Below, one piece after another: positions 53,375-62,159 of a DNA stretch of 64,000 nucleotides. The notes below the pieces were generated by a model. The model searched no databases, had not been told where the DNA came from, and worked only from the letters and a program-made list of their open reading frames with translations. The DNA lies in assembly GCF_000710615.1 (NCBI RefSeq), contig NZ_JDTH01000001.1, forward strand, positions 558,001 to 622,000, written 5' to 3'. The position numbers were made by a program, and so were the translations under genes. The DNA comes from Haladaptatus cibarius D43. GTDB taxonomy: Archaea; Halobacteriota; Halobacteria; Halobacteriales; Haladaptataceae. Each line of letters begins with the position of its first letter. The stretch's first letter is position 1.

Positions 53375-53670
53375 AGGCAGTTGGTGTATTCGCATGCTTC
53401 ACACCCAAAGGCGGCAATCGACTCGCAGAACCGAAGGAATACCTTGAAGGTACTCATTTGGGTTTGGAGAGTGACGTTATTCAGCTCACCGTCTTCTTTT
53501 CGCCATTGGCGGTAGTCGAACAAGTGGCGGCCTGATAACTCGCTCATGGCGTCAATATCCTTGACGTTTTGGCACTAGCGGATAAAGTGCTTGAGCCGGT
53601 AGCGGTGTGCTTTTACAGTGGCTTCGCTGTTGTCTTCTTCCTTCTGTTCAAGGTATATTTCTACTGCCAT
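53371..53670 (-). pseudogene. Tyrosine recombinase (integrase) N-terminal fragment with nonsense codon
   Basis: Minus-strand frame from ATG 53670: EIYLEQKEEDNSEATVKAHR then YRLKHFIR, an in-frame TAG at 53575-53577 where the family normally has Trp (FIRWC), then NVKDIDAMSELSGRHLFDYR and VTLQTQMSTFKVFLRFCESI, the haloarchaeal XerC/D-like core-binding domain. The frame ends at 53371 just after this domain; the catalytic Arg/His/Arg/Tyr part is absent. It lies ~135 bp from the right attachment repeat. Confidence 0.75.
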
Positions 53671-53803
53671 ATCCGATGGTATTTTTTTCCAATGTCATTG
53701 GCTCTACCTGTGAGAGCAAGGAGAAGGGAAACCCATCAGTCCGCTTTCATACCGCCGCGAAGCGGTGGTAAGGTGGGTTCACGCGGTAGCCCCGGAACGG
53801 GGC

Positions 53804-53824
53804 GTTCAAATCCGCGTTGGCCCA
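53804..53824 (+). repeat. Right attachment repeat
   Basis: Exact copy of the 21-base tRNA-Ile end at 51648-51668. Preceded by a GCCCCGG/CGGGGC hairpin and not by the rest of the tRNA, so it is an attachment copy and not a second tRNA. Confidence 0.85.
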
Positions 53825-53898
53825 CCTTTCAACGTGGGCCGAGGACATAAACTCCCCAGCCACCTAATCTTGCGGTTTTCAATATTCGAAAGCGGTTG

Positions 53899-54018
53899 CT
53901 ATCCGTTTTGCTTTCCCTGCAACCGCCGAATTGCCCACACGAACGACAGCACCGCCAGCCCTGTCAGAATGTGTTTCAGCAGTTCACGCCACCCCGGAGG
54001 GTCTTCGTTTTGCTCCAT
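53899..54018 (-). CDS. Possible 39-residue membrane peptide
   Basis: ATG at 54018, stop at 53899-53901. Sequence begins MEQNEDPPGWRELLKHILTG, continues with a single hydrophobic helix and ends with RRLQGKQNG. Orientation matches the following lipoprotein gene. Its short length makes it uncertain. Confidence 0.45.
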   Translation of the reverse strand: MEQNEDPPGWRELLKHILTGLAVLSFVWAIRRLQGKQNG

Positions 54019-54059
54019 GGAAGCCAGTCAGCAGATACAGGGAAACCGATTGTGGCGGG

Positions 54060-54638
54060 TCAGGGAGTGGTCGTCGTCGCTTCAGAATCGGATATTTCGT
54101 GCTGATTTGCCATCGAACCCGTGTACTCGACAGTCGGATAGACAACATCGCACTCCCAAAACAAGGTATCGAGTTCCTCATCCCGAATGCTCAGGACGAG
54201 AGGCTTGTTTCCCTCGGGGTTGTACTGGTCGTTTACACACCCGTCGTTTGTAATCGTCTTTTCGAGCGTCGCTCCTTGCTTCACGACTGCTTTCAGATAA
54301 TACTTCTGTCCATGTTCGAGAAACGGCGAAAAGTAGAGCAAATATTTGCTCGGCACTTCATAGCGAGAATCCACAACCGGATTTTCCTCATCACCGATTT
54401 TGGCCACGGTTAGGTCGATTTCGTAGGTTGTAGAATCGTCGTTCAGAATCCTGAGTTCTTCCGTTCCCGGCTCAGTGGTGGTCGCCGGAGAAGTAGTTCG
54501 TGAGTTTACTGTCGTTGTCGATTCCGTTGTAGTCGTCTGCGTCGTGTCTTCTCCTTCGATTCCGACCGAGTCCATACATCCTGCCAGCCCAACCGAAAGA
54601 ACACCAGACCCACAGGCCAACAACTTACGTCGCTTCAT
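54060..54638 (-). CDS. Tat-type lipoprotein, unknown
   Basis: 192 residues from the ATG at 54638 (MKRRKLLACGSGVLSVGLAG, lipobox LAGC). After a Thr-rich linker (~30-60) there is a beta-sandwich-like domain (EELRILNDDSTTYEIDLTVA, KYYLKAVVKQGATLEK). Likely lipid-anchored on the cell surface. Family not recognised. Confidence 0.8.
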   Translation of the reverse strand: MKRRKLLACGSGVLSVGLAGCMDSVGIEGEDTTQTTTTESTTTVNSRTTSPATTTEPGTEELRILNDDSTTYEIDLTVAKIGDEENPVVDSRYEVPSKYLLYFSPFLEHGQKYYLKAVVKQGATLEKTITNDGCVNDQYNPEGNKPLVLSIRDEELDTLFWECDVVYPTVEYTGSMANQHEISDSEATTTTP

Positions 54639-54688
54639 CAATTCTCAAAAATCGACACGACGGCATAAGCTTTCACCCCGATGGAAAC

Positions 54689-55102
54689 TCAGTTTCGTTC
54701 GCGCTCTCTTTCGGTTTCTCGTTTCTGCTCTCGCTCCCTCCGCGCTCTCACGTCCGACACCGTCTTGTTTTCCAACAGCAGAGCAACCCGACGTTCGAAC
54801 TCGGCTTCGTCGATTTCGCCGCACGCGTATCGACGTCGAAGCGTGTCGAGGGCGTCCTGTTGTTCGTCCACTTGTTCCGATTTCGATTCGTCTTCCCGCC
54901 ATTCGCTCTTGCTTTCGTCTCCGGTTCCGAACAGTGATTCCGAGAGAATCGCCACAATCGGGAGGGCAACGGCGAACCCGAGAACGAATACCATCCAGAA
55001 CCACGAATAGCCGAGAAACAGCGCGGTCAACCCTGCGCCGAGAACGAGAAGCGCGAAGATACCCGAAATTTGGTCGGCGAGAGATTCGTGCGTATTGCTC
55101 AT
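54689..55102 (-). CDS. SHOCT-domain membrane protein
   Basis: 137 residues from the ATG at 55102. Two membrane segments (~13-35 and ~35-55; FLGYSWFWMVFVLGFAVALP), acidic linker, then a SHOCT-like stretch DALDTLRRRYACGEIDEAEF with a following ERRVALLLENK. The C-terminus is Arg/Glu-rich coiled-coil. SHOCT domains are often oligomerisation modules. Confidence 0.8.
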   Translation of the reverse strand: MSNTHESLADQISGIFALLVLGAGLTALFLGYSWFWMVFVLGFAVALPIVAILSESLFGTGDESKSEWREDESKSEQVDEQQDALDTLRRRYACGEIDEAEFERRVALLLENKTVSDVRARREREQKRETERERERN

Positions 55103-55182
55103 ACTCAATCTTCACCATGATTCATAAAAAATCTGTCACTGTTTGGGCGAGGATTCTTACCGCCTGCGACCTACTGTCTCCT

Positions 55183-56502
55183 ATGGCAGAGCGCGTGCCA
55201 TCGGGGCCGGAGGGGGTACCGTTTCTGGGGTCGAGTCTCCACTACGCCGACGACCCGTTGGGGTTCATGGAGCGTGTCGCGGACGGGTACGGCGACGTCG
55301 CCCGAATCGACGTGTACAGTCAGGAGGTGTACCAAGTCACCGACCCCGAAGCGATCCGTCGAGTGCTGGTGACGAACGCCGAGAACTACAAGAAACCGAG
55401 TTTAGGTGGTGACGAAGGATTGGGTGGACTGCTCGGCGACGGCCTACTGACAAGCAACGGGGAACACTGGCAACGCCAGCGAAAAGTGATGCAACCGTCG
55501 TTCTACGGTGACAAGCTGAACGACTACGCCGACATCATCGTGCGCGATTCGGAGACATTGGGCGATTCGTGGTACGACGGCAAACACGTCGATATGCACC
55601 GCGAGATGTCCGAACTGACGCTTCGTATCGTGGTCGAAAGTCTTCTCGGGGCGCGAATCGACGGCATGGAGCGCACCATCCGCGAAGCCCTGCTGGAGGT
55701 CGGAGAGCGATTCCGCCCCGGCCCGCAGGGATTCGTTCCCGAGGAGATTCCGACACCGCGAAACGTGCGCTATCGCCGGTCGGTCGATGTTCTGGACAGG
55801 ATTTTGCGGGACATTCGCAGACAACACGAGGTTCACGGCGAGGCTGACGATTTGCTCGGCAAACTGCTCGGCGAGGAAGAAAGCGGCATGCTGGGCAGAG
55901 AGCAGGTTCGCAACGAGATGATGACGATGTTGCTCGCGGGCCACGACACGACCGCGCTGACGCTCACCTACGCGTGGTATCTGCTTGCGACACATCCCGA
56001 GGTGGAACGGAAATTCCACGACGAATTGGATTCGAAAGTGGATAGCTCGCCGACCGTGGCAGACCTCGCGGAGTTAGACTACCTCGAACAAATCGTCATG
56101 GAAACCATGCGACTCTATCCGCCTGCATACGTCATCTATCGACAGGCCGAAAACGAAGATACGCTCGCCGGGTTTCACATCCCTGCCGACACCGTCGTTT
56201 CCACCCCGCAGTGGGTCGTCCACCGCGACGGGCGATTTTTCGACGACCCCGAGGCGTTCCGTCCGGAACGATGGACGGCGGAGTTCCGCCGAGAACTCCC
56301 CGACTTCGCCTACTTCCCGTTCGGCGGCGGCCCGCGCAAATGTATCGGCGACGGATTCGCGATGCGAGAAGCGAAACTCGTCCTTGCGACACTCGGCACG
56401 CAGTTCAATTTCGAACTCGTTTCCGACGCGCCGCTTTCGCTCGTTCCGTTCGTCACGATTCACCCCGAAAATCCGGTCGAGATGACGGTTCGCGCCAGGT
56501 AA
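55183..56502 (+). CDS. Cytochrome P450
   Basis: 439 residues from the ATG at 55183. Heme-Cys signature FPFGGGPRKCIGDGFA (Cys387), oxygen-binding helix LLAGHDTTALTL, the ExxR motif ETMRLYPPAYV and PERW. A single-domain P450 needing separate redox partners, which are not in the window. Substrate unknown. Its N-terminus lacks a membrane anchor. Confidence 0.95.
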   Translation: MAERVPSGPEGVPFLGSSLHYADDPLGFMERVADGYGDVARIDVYSQEVYQVTDPEAIRRVLVTNAENYKKPSLGGDEGLGGLLGDGLLTSNGEHWQRQRKVMQPSFYGDKLNDYADIIVRDSETLGDSWYDGKHVDMHREMSELTLRIVVESLLGARIDGMERTIREALLEVGERFRPGPQGFVPEEIPTPRNVRYRRSVDVLDRILRDIRRQHEVHGEADDLLGKLLGEEESGMLGREQVRNEMMTMLLAGHDTTALTLTYAWYLLATHPEVERKFHDELDSKVDSSPTVADLAELDYLEQIVMETMRLYPPAYVIYRQAENEDTLAGFHIPADTVVSTPQWVVHRDGRFFDDPEAFRPERWTAEFRRELPDFAYFPFGGGPRKCIGDGFAMREAKLVLATLGTQFNFELVSDAPLSLVPFVTIHPENPVEMTVRAR

Positions 56503-56847
56503 CTATTCGATTTTTCGAACGACGGAGGAGATGCCGATGCCGGTCGCCAACAGGACGGCGAGGTTGAACGCCGCATTGAACACCGGGCGGTACTGGTCGG
56601 CGACGAAGGTCCGAATCACCGCCAGCGCGCTCATGTAGAACTGGAACAGGGCGACGATGGCGAGGAAACAGAGAAGCACCAGTGCACCTCGATAGATGTA
56701 TCCCTGTACCTTCTCGCGGTTTGGTTTCTCCCGATTGGATTTTCCACGATTCTGCTCCCCGCGAGTTGCTTTTTTCCGGTCGGTTCGTACCGTCTGGTCG
56801 CTGGCCGGTTCCGCGATGGCCGTCGATTTGGATTCCGTTTCAGTCAT
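56503..56847 (-). CDS. Small membrane protein downstream of PGF-CTERM gene
   Basis: 114 residues from the ATG at 56847, overlapping the upstream gene by 8 bp. Charged, Lys/Arg/Glu-rich N-terminus (~1-48), then two membrane helices (~50-75, IYRGALVLLCFLAIVALFQF, and ~88-108). Probably co-transcribed with the 56840-57859 gene. No family recognised. Confidence 0.7.
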   Translation of the reverse strand: MTETESKSTAIAEPASDQTVRTDRKKATRGEQNRGKSNREKPNREKVQGYIYRGALVLLCFLAIVALFQFYMSALAVIRTFVADQYRPVFNAAFNLAVLLATGIGISSVVRKIE

Positions 56848-57859
56848 CGTTGTCCGTGTTCCTCCGTGCGATTGCACCCGCCACGAGAAGTGCGGCGACA
56901 CTCGTGAGAGCGGTGAAACCCGGTTGTCCGCTGTCGTTCGAAGTGGTGGTTGCTTCCGTGGCCGCGTTCGGACTGTTGTCTCCAGAGAAATCCGACACCG
57001 AGAGGTCGATTTCCCGATTTGTTTCGTTGACCGAAAGTCGTTCCGTGGGGTCGAGATTCGCCGCACTGCGTGCCGAGCCGACGACGACGCCGTCCTTCCA
57101 GAGGACGGCGTCGAGGTAGTAGTTGTAGTCGTCCGCGACCGACAGCGAGGCGGATGGACTTGCAGTCCGTCCCGCCTCGATTTCGCCGACTGGCACCGAC
57201 ACGCGGTCGGCGACGATGTTCGAGTCGGCTTGCCGCGCCGTGAACACGACGCGAACGTTTTCCGACGGATTGTCTCCCTGATTTGTCAGGTACGATGAAA
57301 CGTTGAGGGTGGTCTGCTCGTCCCCGGCGTCCGCAATCGAGTACTCGATTGGCGGGAACTCGCTCGCGCTGTCCTGCCAGTGGAAATTGACGCTAGTTTC
57401 CGCGTAGGCTGGTTTGAGCGTGCCGACGCCGTTGACCTCCTTGGCACCCTCCGCGATTCGCTCGCCGTCGCGGAAGACGACGGTTTCGATTCGGTAGTCG
57501 CCGCGTCGTTCGACCGAAATGTTCTGCGTGACACTCGCTTCGCGTTCCCCTTCGATGGTCGGTACGTCCTGCCGAGTGGTCGTCTCGACTAATCCCGAAT
57601 CGGCGTGAATTGCCCTGACGAGGACTGAAACGTTCTCCGCCGGGCCGCCCCTGTGTTCGAGGCGGGTTTCGACGGCCAACGTCGCGGTGCCGCCGGAGAC
57701 GGAACCGGGTTCGATGGCCACATCCTCGATTTGGAGGGAACTGGCCCGGACGTCCTCGATGTCCGTTTCGGCGATTGCGCCGGGAATCAGGACGACGGCG
57801 AGCAGGGACGCCAGTACGATGATGGCAATGCCGCCCGCCAGTGTTCGTTCACGATTCAT
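56840..57859 (-). CDS. Cell-surface protein with PGF-CTERM anchor
   Basis: 339 residues. A signal anchor at ~10-30 (GIAIIVLASLLAVVLIPGAI), two beta-sandwich-like extracellular domains, a Thr/Ser/Asn linker, then QPGFTALTSVAALLVAGAIA with a short Arg tail: the PGF-CTERM signal processed by archaeosortase A and exchanged for a lipid. The archaeosortase is not in the window. A DUF7490-type domain is likely but not proven. Confidence 0.82.
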   Translation of the reverse strand: MNRERTLAGGIAIIVLASLLAVVLIPGAIAETDIEDVRASSLQIEDVAIEPGSVSGGTATLAVETRLEHRGGPAENVSVLVRAIHADSGLVETTTRQDVPTIEGEREASVTQNISVERRGDYRIETVVFRDGERIAEGAKEVNGVGTLKPAYAETSVNFHWQDSASEFPPIEYSIADAGDEQTTLNVSSYLTNQGDNPSENVRVVFTARQADSNIVADRVSVPVGEIEAGRTASPSASLSVADDYNYYLDAVLWKDGVVVGSARSAANLDPTERLSVNETNREIDLSVSDFSGDNSPNAATEATTTSNDSGQPGFTALTSVAALLVAGAIARRNTDNDD

Positions 57860-57956
57860 GTCCGATTAATTTCACATCCGGACAAATACTTTGTGGTTTG
57901 ATATCTTCTCGGTGCGAACCGAGCGATTCACCCCTATTCAGTGCGTAGGCGATGCC

Positions 57957-58169
57957 ATGAGCACAGAGAACGCCGCGGGAAAGGTTCGCTTCGGACTTGC
58001 GCTGGCACTCGGTGTCGTCGTCCCCGGAATGTCGAAATACGTCCTGACGGAAATGGGATACGATTTCGTCGGAACCGCGGTCTTCTACACCGGCTATCTC
58101 ACCGCCGCGCTCCTCATCTGGTACATCTGGGTCAGACCGCTGAAACTGACAGGGTCGAGCGGGGCATAG
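57957..58169 (+). CDS. Small membrane protein, unknown
   Basis: 70 residues from the ATG at 57957; two hydrophobic helices (~11-30, FGLALALGVVVPGMS, and ~37-60, GTAVFYTGYLTAALLIWYIW). No family recognised. First of a run of three plus-strand genes leading to the cyclophilin. Confidence 0.65.
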   Translation: MSTENAAGKVRFGLALALGVVVPGMSKYVLTEMGYDFVGTAVFYTGYLTAALLIWYIWVRPLKLTGSSGA

Positions 58170-58210
58170 CGGAAGTTTAAAGGAGAACTCACACCGATTC
58201 ACGGACAGGA

Positions 58211-58471
58211 ATGCTTGAGTTCGTCCCACTCCCACTCGTTGACGATTTCCTCATCGAATACAACGTGGGACAGGCGGTTTTCGTCCTGTTCGCGCTCTCA
58301 CTGCTGGCCGCGATTCCGCTGAAGTCCCGAAAGGTACTGTCGTTGAACACTATCCTGTTCGGCCTGTTGTTCCTCACCGTGGTTGCGATGGGCGCACCGC
58401 CGCACTTCGCCTATCTCGGCCTCGCACTGCTGGTTATCGCCCCGGTGCTGTACACGACTGCGGGCAGATAG
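58211..58471 (+). CDS. Small membrane protein, unknown
   Basis: 86 residues with three hydrophobic segments (~18-37, ~43-60 and ~63-80; [18 protein letters not shown]). The ATG is 41 bp after the previous gene. Sequence has no recognisable motif. Confidence 0.65.
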   Translation: MLEFVPLPLVDDFLIEYNVGQAVFVLFALSLLAAIPLKSRKVLSLNTILFGLLFLTVVAMGAPPHFAYLGLALLVIAPVLYTTAGR

Positions 58472-58511
58472 GATAGAACGCCTTTTTTCCTTGGAGGTAG
58501 ACGGTTCGGCT

Positions 58512-59033
58512 ATGGCAGACGACCTGACAGCCACGCTTCACACGAATCACGGCGACATCGAAGTCCGACTGTTCGACGAGCGCGCACCCCGCACCGTCCA
58601 GAACTTCGTCGGACTCGCAACGGGCGACCGCGACTGGACAGACCCGAAAAGCGGCGACAAAGTCTCCGGAGAACCGCTCTACGATGACGTCATCTTCCAC
58701 CGTATCATCGACGACTTCATGATTCAGGGCGGCGACCCGACCGGAACCGGCCGCGGCGGCCCCGGCTACCAGTTCGACGACGAGTTCCACCCCGACCTCC
58801 AACACGACAGCGAGGGTATCCTGTCGATGGCGAACTCCGGCCCGAACACCAACGGTTCGCAGTTCTTCATCACGCTGGATGCCACGCCACACCTCAACAA
58901 CAAACACTCGGTTTTCGGCGAAGTTATCGACGGCATGGACGTCGTCAAGGAAATCGGTTCGGTAGACACGAACCGACAGGACAAACCGAAAGACGACGTT
59001 GTGCTTGAGTCGGTCGAAGTTCACGACGAATAA
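58512..59033 (+). CDS. Peptidyl-prolyl cis-trans isomerase (cyclophilin)
   Basis: 173 residues from the ATG at 58512. Catalytic and substrate residues: [20 protein letters not shown] (Arg, Gln, Phe), [19 protein letters not shown], and [18 protein letters not shown]. It speeds proline isomerisation in protein folding. No signal, so cytoplasmic. The insertion [17 protein letters not shown] after position ~38 is common in haloarchaeal cyclophilins. Confidence 0.96.
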   Translation: MADDLTATLHTNHGDIEVRLFDERAPRTVQNFVGLATGDRDWTDPKSGDKVSGEPLYDDVIFHRIIDDFMIQGGDPTGTGRGGPGYQFDDEFHPDLQHDSEGILSMANSGPNTNGSQFFITLDATPHLNNKHSVFGEVIDGMDVVKEIGSVDTNRQDKPKDDVVLESVEVHDE

Positions 59034-59530
59034 CGACGCGACGAAACGGTTGTCGAGCGACTTTCTGTTCGTTTATAACAACAGAGCCAGCACAGGAGTT
59101 ACTGCTGTGACTGCGCGGTACGAATCACATTTTCGCTACCGCCTTCTAATTTTGGTGAAAGAATGCTGTTTGCAAATCACCCTCACTCGTCACTCGCTTC
59201 TTACAGTCCCTCGTTTCTCGTTCGCCCGTATCCACGGGAAGAAGCAAGTTCTTCCCTGCTGGTTACGAACGCTCCGCGTTCGTCACATCCGAAAAATCTT
59301 TGATTTTTCAGGACATCAAAATCACAGAGCGATTTTGAGACACCAGGCCGCCGAGGCCGGGCACGCGAGCGCGCCCGGCCAACCCAAATATTGCCTACAT
59401 CAGTAGTCACAACAGAACCAACATTTGCTCAACAGTGTAACTTAAACACTATACTTGATGCATTCGCTAGAAAAGTCCTTCTCTCGGCGATTTCCGAAAC
59501 CACTTCCCCATCCATCCCAAATCCTCGCCT
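59034..59530. repeat. Gene-free region containing hairpin-rich repeat family B (copy 2)
   Basis: Spacer of ~500 bases without a gene. Repeat family B lies at about 59185-59395. It has GAAGAA/TTCTTC (stem 1), an extra GAAAAATC/GATTTTTC hairpin, CAAAATC/GATTTTG at 59317-59337 (stem 2) and GGCCGGGC/GCCCGGCC at 59355-59380 (stem 3), with GAGACACCAGG and AACCCAAAT between and after, as in the copy at 22501-22680. Confidence 0.75.
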
Positions 59531-61231
59531 ATGGACGAGTCCGCGGAACGAACGAAAATCGAGTGGCGAGAGTGGGGTGCGGACGCATTCGAGGCGGCGA
59601 AAGACGAGAACAAACCCATCCTCCTGTCGCTTTCTGCGCGGTGGTGTTCGTGGTGTCACGAGATGGACGAAAAGACGTATTCGATACCGACGCTGGCGGC
59701 GAACGTCAACGACTCCTTCATCCCGATTCGGGTCGACATCGACCGCCATCCACGGGTTCGAGAACGATACAACATGGGCGGGTTTCCGACAACCGTGTTC
59801 CTCACGCCCGAGGGCGAACATCTCACTGGTGCCACCTTCCTCGACCACGACACTATGCGACAGGTCGTGGGACAGGTGCGTGACCTCTGGAAACACAAAG
59901 GACGAGAAGCGGCGCAGGTGCCGCGAAACATTCGTGACCAGAATCCACCCGCCGGGGAGGTAACCGAGGAAATCGAGCGTCTGTTGGTCGGACAGGTCGA
60001 AGACCGGTTCGACTCGACCCACGGTGGGTGGGGCGACGACGCCAAGTTCCCGGTTCCGCGAACGATCGAGTTCGCGCTGAAACGCGACCGAGAGCGCGCA
60101 CTCGCCACCCTGTCTCCAATCACGGCGAACCTGTTCGACGACTATGACGGTGGCTTTTTCCGCTACGCCGGAACCCGCGACTGGAACGACATTCACCACG
60201 AAAAGGTGCTCGACGCGAACGCAGCGCTCGTGCGCGCCTACGCGAACGCCTACCTGTACACGGGCGAGGAACGCTACCGCGACCCCGCCGAGAAAACCAT
60301 CGAATACCTGACGACGACGCTCTGGAACGGCGACGCCTTCGGCGGAAGCCAACAACCCGGCGACGGATACTACGGCGGCGACGCGAGCGACCGCGAGAGC
60401 GAGGACGCGCCCGACGTTGACCCAACTGCCTTCGCGGACTGGAACGCGCTGGCCGCTGACGCCTTGCTCACCTTCACGGCCTACACCGACGACGACTACG
60501 CCCGACGCTACGCGGAGCGAACGCTTTCCTTCCTCGACTCGCTCGTGGACGACGGCGTGGTCGCCCATTATAAAAATCCCGGCGAAGAACCGGCCGAATC
60601 CGGCCTACTCGCCGACCACACACACGTCACTCGGGCCTTCACGACTGCTGTGCAGGTGCTCGGCGATGAGAATGCGACGGATTCCGGCTATCTGGACACC
60701 GCGCAAGAGGTTGCGGATTACGCCATCGACACGCTCCAACAAGACGACGGCGCGTTCGTTGATGGGCCGATGGAGGGTGCAGGATTGCTCGACCGACCGC
60801 TCCGCCCGGTCGATGGAAACGCCGCATTCGCAGATGTGTTGGTTGACCTCTCGATTCTCACCGGTGAATCACGCTACGAGGAGACGGCGCGGGAGTCCCT
60901 CGGTGCGTTCGCTGGCGCGGCGGACAGAATCGGCGTGCAAGTTGCAGGCTACGGCACCGCCGCATCCCGCGTCTGCAGAAAACCGCTTCAGATTCTCGTC
61001 GCCGCCCCGGTGGGGTCAGACCTCCATCGGGCGGGACTCCGTATCGCCGACCACGAGAAAGTCGTCGTTCCGAATGCGACTGACACGACTGATGCGAGTG
61101 GCACGAACGGCAGGGATGCCGTCCGCGCCGAACTCGAAGCCGGTCACGCCTATCTCGTTACCGAGGGGACGATGTCCGACCCCGCGAGCACGCCCGCCGA
61201 ACTGAACGAACTCGCAACGAGTTTCTTTTAA
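59531..61231 (+). CDS. YyaL/DUF255-type protein, thioredoxin-like plus six-hairpin glycosidase-like
   Basis: 566 residues. N-terminal thioredoxin-like DUF255 domain (~20-130) with redox motif ARWCSWCHEM (Cys39, Cys42) and GGFPTTVFLTPEG; the rest is alpha-alpha barrel like N-acylglucosamine 2-epimerases/glycosidases (DANAALVRAYANAYLYTGEE, DGAFVDGP, RPVDGNAAFADVLVDLS). YyaL homologues are of uncertain function; a redox-linked or sugar role has been suggested in others. No signal peptide. Confidence 0.88.
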   Translation: MDESAERTKIEWREWGADAFEAAKDENKPILLSLSARWCSWCHEMDEKTYSIPTLAANVNDSFIPIRVDIDRHPRVRERYNMGGFPTTVFLTPEGEHLTGATFLDHDTMRQVVGQVRDLWKHKGREAAQVPRNIRDQNPPAGEVTEEIERLLVGQVEDRFDSTHGGWGDDAKFPVPRTIEFALKRDRERALATLSPITANLFDDYDGGFFRYAGTRDWNDIHHEKVLDANAALVRAYANAYLYTGEERYRDPAEKTIEYLTTTLWNGDAFGGSQQPGDGYYGGDASDRESEDAPDVDPTAFADWNALAADALLTFTAYTDDDYARRYAERTLSFLDSLVDDGVVAHYKNPGEEPAESGLLADHTHVTRAFTTAVQVLGDENATDSGYLDTAQEVADYAIDTLQQDDGAFVDGPMEGAGLLDRPLRPVDGNAAFADVLVDLSILTGESRYEETARESLGAFAGAADRIGVQVAGYGTAASRVCRKPLQILVAAPVGSDLHRAGLRIADHEKVVVPNATDTTDASGTNGRDAVRAELEAGHAYLVTEGTMSDPASTPAELNELATSFF

Positions 61232-61309
61232 AATGAATAACATAGATAAAAACAAGCATGCGGTTGGAATATCGACGAACGCACGGAGCGTTTTTATAGA
61301 GTCAGCGTA

Positions 61310-62128
61310 ATGTCAACAGATATGGCAAGTCTCCGCGATTTGGGGCTCTCGGAATACGAGGCGCGGGTGTATCGGGCACTGTTGAACACGGGGCCGACCA
61401 CGGCCAAGGAACTGTCGCGCGCGAGCGAAGTACCGATGGGGAGAATATACGACGTTCTCAACAGCTTGGAGACGCACAATCTCGTCCGCAGTCAGAGCGC
61501 GAGTCGGCCGAAAAAGTACGTCGCGGTCGAACCGAGCACCGCGCTCGACCGACTGTTGGACGACAAACTGCAAGAACTGGACGCGAAGGCGGAGCAGTAC
61601 GAAGGCATCGTGGACGAGTTGAGCACCGAACTCGACACCGCCGAACCGCCCATCGAAGAAGGGTTCTGGACGGCGGCAGTCGGCCCGGACGAATCGCTCG
61701 AACTGCTGGTCGAACGGTTGGACGCCGCCGAAGAGCGAATCGTCATGGTTGCCGGGCGAGTGTCGCCGACGTTCGACATCGGCGACGTCGGCGAAACCGT
61801 CACCGAGCACATCGAACGCGCACTCGACCGCGACGTCGAAGTGTCGGTGCTCATGTCGCCGGAACTCGTTCGGACACTTCCACCGAGCGTCGGCGACCGG
61901 TACGCCACGACGCTTTCCGACCATCCACAGTTTTCGGTACGGACGACGCCGAAACTCGACGGGACGTTCAATCTCATCGACGAAATCGAGGTGTGCATCG
62001 AGGTGGCGAATCCGCTGTCGCCGGGCGAGGCATTCGCCATGATCGACCTCAAAGACCCAGAATTTGCGGCGAACGTCAACAACCAGTTTTCCTCGCGGTG
62101 GGAGATGGCAGAACCGCTTCGTCTCTGA
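61310..62128 (+). CDS. TrmB-family transcriptional regulator
   Basis: 272 residues. N-terminal winged helix (LRDLGLSEYEARVYRALLNT, AKELSRASEVPMGRIYDVLN) followed by a coiled-coil (~70-110) and a sugar/ligand-binding C-terminal domain (ERLDAAEERIVMVAGRVSPT, VSVLMSPELVR). TrmB regulators control sugar uptake and metabolism genes; target unknown. A TTTTTATA box at about 61290-61298 lies shortly upstream. Confidence 0.88.
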   Translation: MSTDMASLRDLGLSEYEARVYRALLNTGPTTAKELSRASEVPMGRIYDVLNSLETHNLVRSQSASRPKKYVAVEPSTALDRLLDDKLQELDAKAEQYEGIVDELSTELDTAEPPIEEGFWTAAVGPDESLELLVERLDAAEERIVMVAGRVSPTFDIGDVGETVTEHIERALDRDVEVSVLMSPELVRTLPPSVGDRYATTLSDHPQFSVRTTPKLDGTFNLIDEIEVCIEVANPLSPGEAFAMIDLKDPEFAANVNNQFSSRWEMAEPLRL

Positions 62129-62159
62129 GGTTCGACTTTCCCCTTTTCCTTTCCGTTCT

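Larger units (their letters stand above)
51648..53824. mobile_element. Small degenerate tRNA-Ile integrated element
   Basis: Bounded by identical 21-bp repeats, at 51648-51668 (3' end of tRNA-Ile) and 53804-53824. The interior is more AT-rich than the flanks and holds a broken tyrosine integrase next to the right repeat, a small unknown gene, a Cys-rich Tat-exported protein and a small membrane protein. Length ~2.16 kb. An element inserted in the tRNA by its own integrase then decayed is the simplest reading. Confidence 0.8.

Noticed and set aside
53575-53577. TAG as pyrrolysine readthrough in the integrase
   Set aside because: No pyl genes are visible and haloarchaea are not known to use it; the catalytic domain is also absent.
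53804-53824. A second tRNA-Ile gene
   Set aside because: Only the 21-base 3' end is present; there is no acceptor, D-arm or anticodon arm before it.
54475-55182. Long extension of the P450 frame upstream
   Set aside because: It reads antisense through the SHOCT gene and has no P450 or signal sequence; the ATG at 55183 fits the family start.
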